Source: Pseudomonadales bacterium (GTDB lineage Bacteria > Pseudomonadota > Gammaproteobacteria > Pseudomonadales > Pseudohongiellaceae). Taken from it: a stretch of DNA of 64,000 bases. The notes under the pieces were generated by a model. That model was not told the origin of the DNA. It ran no database searches and saw only the letters and a list, made by a program, of their open reading frames with translations. Shown in pieces: positions 1-11,645 of this stretch. The stretch lies in the NCBI GenBank assembly GCA_024234325.1, contig JACKOJ010000010.1, positions 1-64,000 on the forward strand, written 5' to 3'. The translations under genes were made by a program, and so were the position numbers. Position 1 is the first letter of the stretch; every line of letters begins with the position of its first letter.

Positions 1-389
1 GCTCGGACGCTCTCCTAGTCTTCGGCCTGCATCTTCGTTTAAACCTTTGAGTGTCTGCTTTCGACTTATTGGTGAGATTCGTGAATTTTTGCGGATTTCA
101 ACCGGGCTGGCCGAATTCAAATTTTCTATCCCTTTGAAAACGTTTCAGAATTTGTTTTGGCCCGAACCTTGCTGTACTTGATTTGGTTAGCGAAGGCCTT
201 GTGGGCTGGTGTTCCCGTCGTGTTGCACGTTGTGGAAGCCGGCCCATTTTTTTGGGGCGTTGTGCACTGAACGGGCAGTCCGGAGTATTGCGCGGCGTCC
301 TTCTTGTCCTCCTGTGGTGAATAGGCGATGATCGGGCACACTTCGGTCCTCTGTGTCCTGGCTGACCGATGTCATACGAGGAGCTGACA
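1..389. other. non-coding stretch upstream of the tannase-like gene
   Basis: I see no convincing gene here. Short open frames on both strands lack ribosome binding sites and recognisable protein character. The last part, from about 377, holds the GAGGAG ribosome binding site of the esterase gene. A coding tail entering from the left edge was not recognised. Confidence 0.4.
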
Positions 390-2036
390 ATGACAAGAAC
401 ACTCTCCCGCTCGCTGTTCGCCATATCGCTGCTGGCGGGCAGCATCCAGATGGCGCAGGCGCAGTCTGCTGCCGATGTCCAGGCCTGTGAGGCGCTGGCC
501 TATACTCCCAACCTGACGATTCTCTCTGCGGACCTGCGGCCTGCCAGTGGCAGCACGCCGGCCTATTGCTATGTGCGCGGGCTGATCGGCCCGGCAACGC
601 AATACCATGTGCAGTTGCCACTTCCTTCACAGTGGAACGGTCGGTTCCTTAAATGGGGAGATGGGGGCAAGGACGGGGACCTGGACTTTGCGGATCACCG
701 GGTGGCGGAAGGCTACGCGGTGGCGAACAGCAATATGGGTCACGACAGTGGCGTGGAGCCGGGTTCGCAGTTCGGCTACAACAATCGTCAGGCGGAGATC
801 GATTTCGGCTACCGTTCGGTACACCTGACGGTGATGGCGGGCAAGGAGCTGGTGGAGCGTTATTACCGCAAGGCGCCGGATTATTCCTATTTCGAGGGCT
901 GTTCTACGGGCGGGCGTCAGGGCCTGATGGAGGCGCAGCGCTTCCCGGAGGACTTCGACGGCATTGTGGCGGGGGCGCCGGTGAACTATTACCAGGCGAT
1001 GAACGCGGCGGGGGTGTGGTGGCTGCAGCGGCTGTTCAAGGACAATTTTGCGGGCAATCTGGCGGTGGACACGGACGGCGATGGCAGCTTCGACAGCACG
1101 AAGCTGCTGGAGACGCTGAACGATCGGGTGCTGGCGAAGTGCGATGCGAATGACGGGGTGCGCGATGGCGTCCTGGGCAATCCGCTGAGCTGCCAGTTCA
1201 ATCCGCGCACGGAGTTGTCTGACATGATGTGTGCGGCAGGAAAGTCGGGCGACAGTTGTTTCACGCCGGCACAGGTGCAGGTGATCGAGGATTTCTATTC
1301 GGGGCCTTACGACAGCCGGGGCACGGTGCTGTACCCGGGCAAGGCGCTGGGGTCGGAGCGGGAGTGGATCAATCTGTACATTCCGAATGCGCGCAATCGC
1401 AATGCGCCGACGATGCTGGTGGGTCCGGCGGGCGACCATGTGAATTATCTGTTCTACGAGGAAGACCCGGGAGTGGTGATTCCGGACATGACGCGGCCGA
1501 CCTATGTGCCGGGCCGCCATGCGGCGCTGCCGGAGTTTTCGTGGCTGGAGTTCGACATCAACGATCTGTCGGCGGGCAAGGCGGCGTTGATGTCGTCGAT
1601 CATGGACGCGACGGACCCGGACCTGACACGCTTCCTGAAGGAACACGATGGCAAGCTGCTGATCTACCATGGCTGGAGCGATTCGCTGTCGTCGGCGAAG
1701 GCGACGGTGGGCTATTTCAATGAGATGGTGAACACGACCTTTGGGGGCGTGGAGGCGGCGATGGACAGCACGCGCTTCTTCCTGGCGCCGGGCATGGGGC
1801 ATTGCTCGGGCGGCCCGGGGCCGAACACCTGGGACAAGCTGGCGCCGCTGGTGGAGTGGGTGGAGAAGGGCGTGGCGCCGGATCGTATTGTGGCGACGCA
1901 CAGCAGCAATGGCCAGGTGGACAATGAGCGGCCCTTGTGTCCGTCGCCGCAGGAGGCTGTGTATACCGGACCTGCTGGCGGGGCGGATGATCCGGCGAAC
2001 TGGAAGGCGGCGAATTTTTCCTGTCGGGTGCCTTAG
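390..2036 (+). CDS. tannase/feruloyl esterase family alpha/beta hydrolase, exported
   Basis: Secreted esterase predicted to cleave galloyl, feruloyl or related aromatic esters; the exact substrate cannot be told. The ATG at 390 is chosen over the in-frame ATG at 369 because GAGGAG sits at 378-383 and the protein then opens directly with a signal peptide (MTRTLSRSLFAISLLAGS, likely cut after AQA). The family's nucleophile motif GCSTGGRQ is seen, with Ser near residue 172. Later come an Asp in HGWSDSLSS and a His in GMGHCSGG. The Cys beside Ser and the Cys after His match the CS-D-HC motif, in which a disulfide joins the catalytic residues. Length (548 aa) is normal. It stands alone, with uvrA convergent downstream. 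Confidence 0.88.
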   Translation: MTRTLSRSLFAISLLAGSIQMAQAQSAADVQACEALAYTPNLTILSADLRPASGSTPAYCYVRGLIGPATQYHVQLPLPSQWNGRFLKWGDGGKDGDLDFADHRVAEGYAVANSNMGHDSGVEPGSQFGYNNRQAEIDFGYRSVHLTVMAGKELVERYYRKAPDYSYFEGCSTGGRQGLMEAQRFPEDFDGIVAGAPVNYYQAMNAAGVWWLQRLFKDNFAGNLAVDTDGDGSFDSTKLLETLNDRVLAKCDANDGVRDGVLGNPLSCQFNPRTELSDMMCAAGKSGDSCFTPAQVQVIEDFYSGPYDSRGTVLYPGKALGSEREWINLYIPNARNRNAPTMLVGPAGDHVNYLFYEEDPGVVIPDMTRPTYVPGRHAALPEFSWLEFDINDLSAGKAALMSSIMDATDPDLTRFLKEHDGKLLIYHGWSDSLSSAKATVGYFNEMVNTTFGGVEAAMDSTRFFLAPGMGHCSGGPGPNTWDKLAPLVEWVEKGVAPDRIVATHSSNGQVDNERPLCPSPQEAVYTGPAGGADDPANWKAANFSCRVP

Positions 2037-2215
2037 TTGGTCCTTGTGTTAGTCACTCCGAATCCCGGTCGGTGCCCCAGGGATTTCCGTTCCGGGCACG
2101 CCGTGAATCCATCCGTGGAGGCTCTGCCGCCGCCGTCCTGGCGGCTCACGGCCCGGCCCGAAAGCTCCCTGGGACACCGGCCTGCATTGGTGCCGGTTCT
2201 GGTTGGGGGCGTGTT

Positions 2216-5050
<2,835 letters not shown>

Positions 5051-5273
5051 GGACGGCTCGCTATCGCTGCTGGCGGAATCAAACCGGGGATTATCGTCAA
5101 TCTTGTCTGCGGGCGCAAAGTGCGCGGCAAAAAATCTGTTGCCGGGCTATGCTAACTGATGGGTGTGTGCAATCCAGGTAGTGTGAACGGGCCCGGGTAC
5201 GGTAGACTAGAGCGCTTACAGAATTCAGACACGCGAACGAATCGCGTGATATCAGAGAAATTGGGAGGGTAAC

Positions 5274-5759
5274 GTGGCGAGCAGAGGCGTAAACAAGGTC
5301 ATTCTGGTGGGAAATTGCGGGGCAGATCCGGAGACGCGATACCTTCCCAGCGGCGGTGCCGTGAGCAACGTTACCCTGGCAACCAGCGAAACCTGGAAGG
5401 ACAAGAACACCGGTCAGCCGCAGGAAAAAACCGAGTGGCACCGTGTGGTGTTCTTCAATCGTCTGGCGGAGATCGTCAACGAGTACGTGAAGAAGGGCTC
5501 CAAGCTCTATATCGAGGGCAGCCTGCGCACCCGCTCCTGGGAACAGGACGGCGTCAAGCGCTACGCGACCGAGATTGTGGCGAACGAGATGCAGATGCTG
5601 GACTCCCGCGGTTCTGCCGGGGGTGGTCAGTACGACAATCAGTTTGGTCAGGATTCCGCCCCGAGCGCCTACGGCAACCGCGCGCCGGAACCTGCCCAGT
5701 CCAAGCCCTCCTCCGGGCCATCCAACTTCGACAATTTCGACGACGACATCCCGTTCTGA
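5274..5759 (+). CDS. ssb: single-stranded DNA-binding protein
   Basis: SSB coats single-stranded DNA in replication, recombination and repair and recruits partners through its C-terminal tip. The OB fold starts ASRGVNKVILVGNCGADPETRY and continues through TEWHRVVFFNRLAEI to about residue 110. A Gly/Gln/Ser-rich linker follows, ending in the acidic tail DDDIPF. Length is 161 aa. The GTG start at 5274 is supported by GGGAGGG at 5263-5269. It lies divergent from uvrA and is followed 36 bp later by a reductase gene on the same strand. A weak -10 (TAGACT, 5203-5208) is the only promoter candidate seen. Confidence 0.97.
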   Translation: MASRGVNKVILVGNCGADPETRYLPSGGAVSNVTLATSETWKDKNTGQPQEKTEWHRVVFFNRLAEIVNEYVKKGSKLYIEGSLRTRSWEQDGVKRYATEIVANEMQMLDSRGSAGGGQYDNQFGQDSAPSAYGNRAPEPAQSKPSSGPSNFDNFDDDIPF

Positions 5760-5795
5760 TAGCACAGGGGCATTGATGCAGGGTATGCGGGAAAG

Positions 5796-6713
5796 GTGAA
5801 GCTTCTAATTGCAGGTGCCGAGAGTCCGATCGGTGTGGAGTTGTGCAAGCTGCTGGAGCAGCGGGGGATAGACTACGTCGCCCCCGAACCCGGGAAGCTG
5901 GACCCGCGGGATTCCCTGCAGGTGGCCCGCGTGCTCACCAAGTGCAGCCCTGATCAGGTTATCAATCTCGCGTCCTTTCATGCCGGTAGTCAATTCGCGA
6001 TTCACGCAGCGGAAGACGATCCGGAAGGATGCGAGCTGATCAACCATGCCCAGCCTTCCGTGCTGGCGCAGGCCTGCGATCATCTCAATATTCCCCTGGT
6101 GCATCTGTCCACCGCCTATGTGTTCAGTGGCGACAAGAAACTGGGTTATAACGAGCTGGATGTCGTCAAGCCCGCCGGGGTTTATGGCGCCAGCAGTCTG
6201 CGGGGCGAGGAAGCGATCATCGCCGGGCTGGAAAAATACGTGATCCTGCGCACCGGCTGGGTCTTCGGGGCCGGGCAGGACGAGATGATCCGGCGCTGGG
6301 TGCAAGAGGCCCGCGAGGGTGAGGGCGCGGTCACGGTACTGCGGCGCAAGTTCAGCCCCACGCCAACGGAAGACGTGGCCCGGGTGCTGCTGGCGATAGC
6401 CCTGCAGGTGGACTGCCACGCCAATGTGTGGGGCACTTACCATTACTGCGGCCTTGAGACCAAGCGCGAGAGCGAATTCGTGCAGCACGTGCTCAAGCTG
6501 GCAGCGCAGCATGACGAAAGTGTCTACAAGCTGCTGGACCATCTCAGCCTGAACCTGTTGCGGGCCGACCCGCCCGAGATCGCCAACACCACGCTGGCGA
6601 CCAAGAAGATTTTCGATACTTTCGGCATCAAGCAACGCTCCTGGCATGGCAGCCTGCAGGCCCTGATCAAGAGTCTGCATAAAAGCTCTGCCCAGGAATC
6701 CGCCCGGGCCTGA
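5796..6713 (+). CDS. RmlD-like NAD(P)-dependent sugar-nucleotide reductase family protein
   Basis: Extended short-chain dehydrogenase of the RmlD substrate-binding family (dTDP-4-dehydrorhamnose reductase type). The N-terminus MKLLIAGAESPIGVELCKLL carries a variant of the GxxGxxG nucleotide-binding loop. The catalytic Tyr-Lys pair expected in YGASSLRGEE is incomplete: in classical RmlD it is YGxxKxxGE, but here Leu replaces Lys. PTPTEDVARVLL follows the family's usual C-terminal pattern. GTG start at 5796 with GGGAAAGG upstream; 305 aa. No other nucleotide-sugar genes are nearby, so the function is open. Similar stand-alone proteins occur next to ssb/moeA in related bacteria, but their role is not established. 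Confidence 0.72.
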   Translation: MKLLIAGAESPIGVELCKLLEQRGIDYVAPEPGKLDPRDSLQVARVLTKCSPDQVINLASFHAGSQFAIHAAEDDPEGCELINHAQPSVLAQACDHLNIPLVHLSTAYVFSGDKKLGYNELDVVKPAGVYGASSLRGEEAIIAGLEKYVILRTGWVFGAGQDEMIRRWVQEAREGEGAVTVLRRKFSPTPTEDVARVLLAIALQVDCHANVWGTYHYCGLETKRESEFVQHVLKLAAQHDESVYKLLDHLSLNLLRADPPEIANTTLATKKIFDTFGIKQRSWHGSLQALIKSLHKSSAQESARA

Positions 6714-6741
6714 ACGCTCGCGCCACGCCAGGAGTGCCTTC

Positions 6742-7965
6742 GTGAACACGCATACGCTCACCCCCATTGATCAGGCGCTGAAACAGATTCTCGCCGGGCT
6801 CCGTCCCGTGGTGGGGACAGAGCGTGTGGCACTGGAGGATGCGCTGCACCGCGTGCTGGCCCGCCCCCTGCGCTCCACCATCGATGTTCCCGCGTATGAC
6901 AACAGTGGCATGGATGGCTACGCCCTGAGCAGTGAGATGCTCGCGCGCGGCCAGCTTCGGTTCGCGGTCAGTCAGCGCATTGCTGCGGGGCATGTGGGAA
7001 CGCCTCTGGAGGCTGGCACTGCGGCGCGTATTTTCACCGGCGCACCCGTTCCCCCGGGTGCCGATGCTGTGGTGATGCAGGAGAATTGCCGTGTGGACGG
7101 CGACTTCGTGGAGATTCTTCAGCCCGTGTATGCCGGTGAGAATGTGCGCCGGGCCGGGGCAGACGTCGCCATTGGTTCGCTGCTGTTTTCTGCCGGTCAT
7201 CGCCTGCGGGCGCCGGACATTGGCCTGCTGGCGAGTGTGGGTACCGTAGAAATCGAGGTGCAGCGCCCTCTGCGGGTTGCCGTTTTGACCACCGGAGACG
7301 AGTTGGTGCGGCCAGGGCAGCGTCTGCAGCCGGGGCAGATCTACAATTCCAATTTCTACATGGTCAGCAGCCTGTTGCGCGAGCTTGGGCACGAAGTCAT
7401 CGACTGTGGAATTGTGCAGGACACACTGGAGGCCACGCGCCAGGCGCTGATGGCGGCGGCGGAAAAAGCGGACTGCATCATCAGCAGTGGTGGTGTGTCA
7501 GTGGGAGAGGAGGATCATGTGCGTCAGGCGGTGGAGGACACCGGCCGGCTGGCCTTCTGGAAGCTCGCAATCAAGCCGGGCAAACCCTTTGCTTTCGGTG
7601 AGGTGGAAGACACGCCCTTCTTCGGCTTGCCGGGCAACCCGGTGTCCTCGTTCATCAATTTTGCCCTGGTGGTGCGTCCCTGCCTTGAACGTCTCGCCGG
7701 GGGCATGGACAGGACGTCGGTGCCGCTGACTCTTCCTGTGGATTTCGAGCGGCCCCTGTCCGGCATCCGTCAGGAGTATTTGCGTGTGCGCTGTATCAGC
7801 AACCGGGGCCGGGTGTGCATGCAGCTTGCCGGGGATCAGAGTTCGGGAGTGTTGTCGTCCGTCAGCCATTGCGACGGACTGGCCGTGGTGCCGCCGCAAA
7901 CCGCCGTGGCGCACGGGGACGTGTTGAGATTCCTGCCATTAAGTGCGATAGTCGGCCTCGATTAA
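6742..7965 (+). CDS. moeA: molybdopterin molybdenumtransferase
   Basis: MoeA inserts molybdate into adenylated molybdopterin, the last common step of molybdenum cofactor synthesis in the cytoplasm. The domains are in the usual order: MoeA N-terminal domains 2 and 1 (VPAYDNSGMDGYAL near residue 52; RIFTGAPVPPGADAVVMQE near 95), the MogA-like domain (LTTGDELV; SSGGVSVGEEDHV; GLPGNPVSSF), and a C-terminal beta-barrel. Length of 407 aa is typical. GTG start at 6742 with AGGAG at 6730-6734. No other moa or mob genes are in the window. It is the only molybdenum-related gene here. Confidence 0.94.
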   Translation: MNTHTLTPIDQALKQILAGLRPVVGTERVALEDALHRVLARPLRSTIDVPAYDNSGMDGYALSSEMLARGQLRFAVSQRIAAGHVGTPLEAGTAARIFTGAPVPPGADAVVMQENCRVDGDFVEILQPVYAGENVRRAGADVAIGSLLFSAGHRLRAPDIGLLASVGTVEIEVQRPLRVAVLTTGDELVRPGQRLQPGQIYNSNFYMVSSLLRELGHEVIDCGIVQDTLEATRQALMAAAEKADCIISSGGVSVGEEDHVRQAVEDTGRLAFWKLAIKPGKPFAFGEVEDTPFFGLPGNPVSSFINFALVVRPCLERLAGGMDRTSVPLTLPVDFERPLSGIRQEYLRVRCISNRGRVCMQLAGDQSSGVLSSVSHCDGLAVVPPQTAVAHGDVLRFLPLSAIVGLD

Positions 7966-8006
7966 ACCGACGCATGCCGGTGCCCAAACCGGAGCGAGAA
8001 ACTACC

Positions 8007-8762
8007 GTGAATACTGCCATGATCAGCCTCCGTCCTCTGCGCAAATTGTCTGTGTCCGCACTCCTGTTGCTGGCAGCCTGTCAGGCACCGCAACGCACCC
8101 AGGTGGTCAGTCTGCCGACGCCCGAGCCGGCGCCCGCTGCCGTTGAGGAGTTCGACGAGGCTGCCGCGCAGGAAGACTTCGAGAAGCAGTTGCGCTATCA
8201 GCGCATCATTGCCGACTGGCTGTACGAGGGCATCAAGGCACTGAATGCCAATCGGCTGCTGACGCCGCCGGATATCAGCGCGCATGCCTACTTCAGCCGG
8301 GTGCTGGCCATCGAGCCGGAAAATGCGGTTGCCCTGCAGGGCATTCAGGACATCGTGGCCAGGTATCTGCAACTGGCGGAACAGGCCGGTCGCCAGGGCC
8401 AGTTCGACGCCGCCAAGGACTATCTGCGCCGTGCTGAACAGGTGGATATCAAGCACCCCGGCATTGACCCGGCCTGGGCGCAACTGCAGGCAGAAATGAA
8501 TTCCAAGGATGTGGTCCACCCCATCAATGCCCGCGCGTTGGCCAACCAGACGGCCGATCTGACGGAAGAGTTGGGTCGCATTGGTGTGCAGGCGCGAGAC
8601 ACTGGTGCCTTCTTCCTCATCACAGCGCCCAACGATGCCCAGGCACGCTGGATCTACGCCCAGATGCAGGCAGCCGTGGTCGGGCACCGCCTGCGCGGCA
8701 ACATAGAGCTGGGTGATTCGCCCACAGTCCGTCTGATTATGCCCTCCGGCGGCGACGTCTGA
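8007..8762 (+). CDS. uncharacterised lipoprotein with TPR-like region
   Basis: Not a family I can name. From the GTG at 8007 the product is 251 aa: an N-terminal lipoprotein signal (LRKLSVSALLLLAAC, lipobox Cys about residue 24), a Pro/Glu-rich spacer, then helical repeats with TPR character (AHAYFSRVLAIEPENAVALQGIQDI and DAAKDYLRRAEQVDIKHPG). The C-terminal 70 residues are less clear. An in-frame ATG at 7974 is an alternative start. It begins 41 bp after moeA and is followed 19 bp later by the DUF2333 gene, so the two envelope proteins are probably co-transcribed. A scaffold role in the envelope is only inference. Confidence 0.7.
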   Translation: MNTAMISLRPLRKLSVSALLLLAACQAPQRTQVVSLPTPEPAPAAVEEFDEAAAQEDFEKQLRYQRIIADWLYEGIKALNANRLLTPPDISAHAYFSRVLAIEPENAVALQGIQDIVARYLQLAEQAGRQGQFDAAKDYLRRAEQVDIKHPGIDPAWAQLQAEMNSKDVVHPINARALANQTADLTEELGRIGVQARDTGAFFLITAPNDAQARWIYAQMQAAVVGHRLRGNIELGDSPTVRLIMPSGGDV

Positions 8763-8781
8763 GCCGTCACGGAGATCAGCG

Positions 8782-9816
8782 ATGACAGCCAGTCGTCCTA
8801 AAATGCAGTTTCCCGGTCTGGATGCCTGGCAGTCTCTGGGGCTGGTCGGCCGTTTTGGCGCCGGTGTGGCGGTGCTCTATCTGCTGATCGTTCTGGTGCT
8901 CGGTTTCTACTGGAGCAGCGAGCCGGTGGCGTTCTCCGTGCGAGAGAACATGGAAGAGAAACTGGCGGGTGCCGAACCGGTCGTCGGCGCAGCGACTTCC
9001 GCCGCACTGATCCGTGTCGCGGAAACGCTGCTCGACAAGCCGGGCGGGTATCTCAGCAACGACATTTCCCTGCCCGGTCTCTATCTCGACAATATCCCCA
9101 ACTGGGAATTCGGCGCCTTGGTGCAGGTACGTGACCTTGCCCGCGCCTTCCGTGAAAATTTCAGTCGTTCGCAGTCGCAATCCAGTGAAGATCCCGATCT
9201 GGTGATTGTGGAACCGCAATTCAATATGCCGAACGATAGCTGGATGTTCCCGGCATCCGAGACGGAGTATCGCCGCGGCATCAATTCCATGAATTCCTAT
9301 CTCAGCCGCATTGCCGATCCGCGAGATCAGGACGCACAGTTCTATGCGCGTGCCGACAATCTGGCACGCTGGCTGGTCAATGTGGAATCACGGCTCGGCA
9401 GTCTGTCGCAGCGTCTCAGCGCCAGTGTGGGGCAGTCACAGATGAACACGGACACGGCAGGCGACCCCAGTGCACAGCAGTCCACCAGCGTGCCGGGCGA
9501 GCGGGTTGTGAGAACTCCCTATTTCCAGATTGACGATGTCTTTTATGAGGCCCGTGGCGCCACCTGGGCGCTGATGCATTTCCTGCGGGCGGTAGAGGTC
9601 GATTTCGATGCCGTGCTGCGGGACAAGAATGCACTCGTCAGTGTGCGCCAGATCATTCGCGAACTGGAGGCAAGCCAGCGCACGGTCTACAGCCCCTTTA
9701 TCCTCAATGGCAACGGCTTCGGCCTGTTTGCCAATCACTCGCTGGTGATGGCGAACTACATCTCCCGCGCCAATGCCGCCATCATCGATCTGCGCGAACT
9801 GCTCAATCAGGGCTGA
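8782..9816 (+). CDS. DUF2333 family inner-membrane protein
   Basis: Matches the gammaproteobacterial family DUF2333, function unknown. One membrane segment near the N-terminus (GAGVAVLYLLIVLVLGFYW, about residues 28-46) anchors a periplasmic domain with PGGYLSNDISLPGLYLDNIPNWEFGALVQVRDL and a long helical C-terminal half. 344 aa, normal for the family. Start ATG at 8782 with GGAGATCAGCG upstream. It follows the lipoprotein gene on the same strand by 19 bp. Transcription probably stops before the rhlE leader. Confidence 0.85.
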   Translation: MTASRPKMQFPGLDAWQSLGLVGRFGAGVAVLYLLIVLVLGFYWSSEPVAFSVRENMEEKLAGAEPVVGAATSAALIRVAETLLDKPGGYLSNDISLPGLYLDNIPNWEFGALVQVRDLARAFRENFSRSQSQSSEDPDLVIVEPQFNMPNDSWMFPASETEYRRGINSMNSYLSRIADPRDQDAQFYARADNLARWLVNVESRLGSLSQRLSASVGQSQMNTDTAGDPSAQQSTSVPGERVVRTPYFQIDDVFYEARGATWALMHFLRAVEVDFDAVLRDKNALVSVRQIIRELEASQRTVYSPFILNGNGFGLFANHSLVMANYISRANAAIIDLRELLNQG

Positions 9817-9823
9817 TCTGATT

Positions 9824-9856
9824 TTGTTAGGGATTCCACGGCTTGTGTGCTAGAGT
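9824..9856 (+). promoter_or_regulatory. candidate extended -10 promoter for rhlE
   Basis: TGCTAGAGT at 9848-9856 fits an extended -10 element (TGn before TAGAGT). The only -35-like hexamer, TTGTTA at 9824-9829, is spaced too far (21 bp). If used, it gives a leader of about 250 nt before rhlE. Confidence 0.4.
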
Positions 9857-10081
9857 GCCGCCCCGAGCTCTGGCTACAAGGTCAGAGGCGTCATCGTTGA
9901 GTCTGGTTCAATGCGGCGATAGCCGAATAACAACCTCCCTCCAGAATCCCAACTGCATGCCGCACTGTGTCAATCACACAAATACTGGCAACGCGGTCCA
10001 GCGACTTACAGGTCGCTTTCGCTGTCCAATTGAATGAATCCCTGATCCTGGCCCCTGGTGGCAGAGGATCAATTCCATTGC

Positions 10082-10106
10082 TGTCGCCGTGGGCGACAAT
10101 CAGGAG
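10082..10106 (+). promoter_or_regulatory. hairpin next to the rhlE ribosome binding site
   Basis: TGTCGCC (10082-10088) and GGCGACA (10092-10098) form a perfect 7-bp stem with a GTG loop, ending 3 nt before AGGAG (10102-10106). Such placement could tune translation of the helicase. A second small stem (AGCGAC/GTCGCT) lies about 80 nt upstream. Confidence 0.45.
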
Positions 10107-10110
10107 TTAC

Positions 10111-11535
10111 ATGAAGTTTACCGATCTCGGGCTCTCCGAAGCCCTGTTGAAGGCTGTGCTGGAAGAAGGCTACAGCGACCCGACCCCCATTCAGGCCCAG
10201 GCCATTCCGGCGGTGCTGAAGGGCCAAGACATCATGGCCTCAGCGCAGACCGGCACCGGCAAGACCGCCGGCTTTACCCTGCCGCTGCTGCACAAGCTGG
10301 CCGACATGCCCCGCGCCCGCGGCAACCATACACGCGCGCTGATTCTCACTCCGACCCGTGAGCTGGCCGCCCAGGTGCATGCCAGCATCGAGACCTACGG
10401 GCGTTATCTCAACCTGCGCTCTGCCGTGGTCTTCGGCGGCGTCAAGATCAACCCGCAGATGATGAAGCTGCGCTCCGGCGTCGAGATTCTGGTGGCGACC
10501 CCAGGGCGTCTGCTGGACCTGTACCAGCAGAACGCGATCCGTTTCGACGAGATCAACACGCTGGTACTGGACGAAGCGGACCGCATGCTGGACATGGGTT
10601 TCATTCACGATATCCGCCGGATTCTTGCGCTGCTGCCAAAGCAGCGCCAGAACCTGCTGTTTTCCGCGACCTACTCGAAAGAGATACAGACCCTTGCCAA
10701 GGGCCTGCTGCACAATCCCGTGCAGATCAGTGTGACGCCCGTGAACACGGCGACAGAGCTGGTGGAACAGACGCTGTACCTGGTGGACAAGGCGCGCAAG
10801 ACCGATCTGCTCAGACACCTGATCAAGGCCGAGGGCTGGTATCAGGCGCTGGTGTTCAGCCGCACCAAGCACGGCGCGAACAAGATTGTGAAGCAACTGG
10901 AGAGCGCCGGCATTCATGCCGCTGCCATCCACGGCAACAAGAGCCAGGCACACCGCACCAAGGTGCTGGACAGCTTCAAGGAAGGCCTGCTGCAGATTCT
11001 GGTGGCCACCGATATTGCCGCGCGCGGAATCGACATTGATCAACTGCCCCAGGTGGTGAACTACGATCTGCCGCAGGTGCCGGAAGACTATGTGCACCGC
11101 ATCGGCCGCACAGGGCGCGCAGGCGCAACCGGGCGCGCGATTTCCTTTGCCTGCCCGGACGAGAACAAGCAGTTGCGCGACATCGAGCGCCTGCTGAAAC
11201 GCCCCATTACGCGTGCGGCACTGCCGAAGTTTGAGGTTTCCCAGCCGACAGCCGAGAGTGCGTCGGAAGAAAGGCCGGCGAACAGGCGGGAAAGCCGACC
11301 TGCAGCCGCGCAGCCACGCAGACCTTCTGCAAAGACCCAGGGACGCACACAGGCGCAGAACTCGCAGCGCCGGGACGAGCGGCCCCAGCGCGCGCCGCAG
11401 GCCAGGACCGCGTCCGCACCACGCAGCGGGGAGGAGGCACGAAGCGAGCGTCCGCGCCGCCGTCGCCGCTCACCCTCCGCCGGGCGGCAGAACAAGCCCA
11501 ATGCGTCCGGCGTGACGCTGCTGTACCGTTCCTGA
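10111..11535 (+). CDS. rhlE: DEAD-box ATP-dependent RNA helicase RhlE
   Basis: RNA helicase of the RhlE group, acting in ribosome maturation and RNA turnover. Seen in order: FTDLGLSEALLKAV and Q-motif PTPIQAQA, Walker A AQTGTGKT, PTRELAAQV, TPGRLLD, DEAD box VLDEADRMLDMGF, SAT, then the second RecA domain with ARGIDID and HRIGRTGRAG. The C-terminal 110 residues are an Arg/Pro/Ala-rich basic tail, a variable RNA-binding extension typical of the group. ATG at 10111 is chosen for AGGAG at 10102-10106 and for the family N-terminus; the frame stays open upstream but that part is not protein-like. 474 aa. Confidence 0.94.
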   Translation: MKFTDLGLSEALLKAVLEEGYSDPTPIQAQAIPAVLKGQDIMASAQTGTGKTAGFTLPLLHKLADMPRARGNHTRALILTPTRELAAQVHASIETYGRYLNLRSAVVFGGVKINPQMMKLRSGVEILVATPGRLLDLYQQNAIRFDEINTLVLDEADRMLDMGFIHDIRRILALLPKQRQNLLFSATYSKEIQTLAKGLLHNPVQISVTPVNTATELVEQTLYLVDKARKTDLLRHLIKAEGWYQALVFSRTKHGANKIVKQLESAGIHAAAIHGNKSQAHRTKVLDSFKEGLLQILVATDIAARGIDIDQLPQVVNYDLPQVPEDYVHRIGRTGRAGATGRAISFACPDENKQLRDIERLLKRPITRAALPKFEVSQPTAESASEERPANRRESRPAAAQPRRPSAKTQGRTQAQNSQRRDERPQRAPQARTASAPRSGEEARSERPRRRRRSPSAGRQNKPNASGVTLLYRS

Positions 11536-11545
11536 CCCCTCGCCT

Positions 11546-11575
11546 GCCTGTGGCCATGCCACGGGCTTTGGTTTG
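11546..11575 (+). terminator. rho-independent terminator after rhlE
   Basis: Nine-base-pair stem (11546-11554 with 11558-11566, one G-T pair) with a 3-nt loop, followed by a T-rich run. It lies 10 bp after the rhlE stop. Confidence 0.6.
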
Positions 11576-11645
11576 CTCCTTTTCGCGTGTATCTTAGTCC
11601 AATAACGACTGGCACAAGAACAACGTAGAAGAGGAGCCAACCGCC

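Noticed and set aside
5051..5273. LexA/SOS box between uvrA and ssb
   Set aside because: This is where enterics have one, but no CTG-N10-CAG palindrome of the right spacing is present.
9967..10110. N-terminal extension of RhlE from an ATG at 9967
   Set aside because: The extra 48 residues lack helicase similarity, while AGGAG and the family N-terminus support 10111.
11600..11645. TGGCAC upstream of the dehalogenase gene as a sigma-54 promoter
   Set aside because: No GC at the required 10-bp distance.
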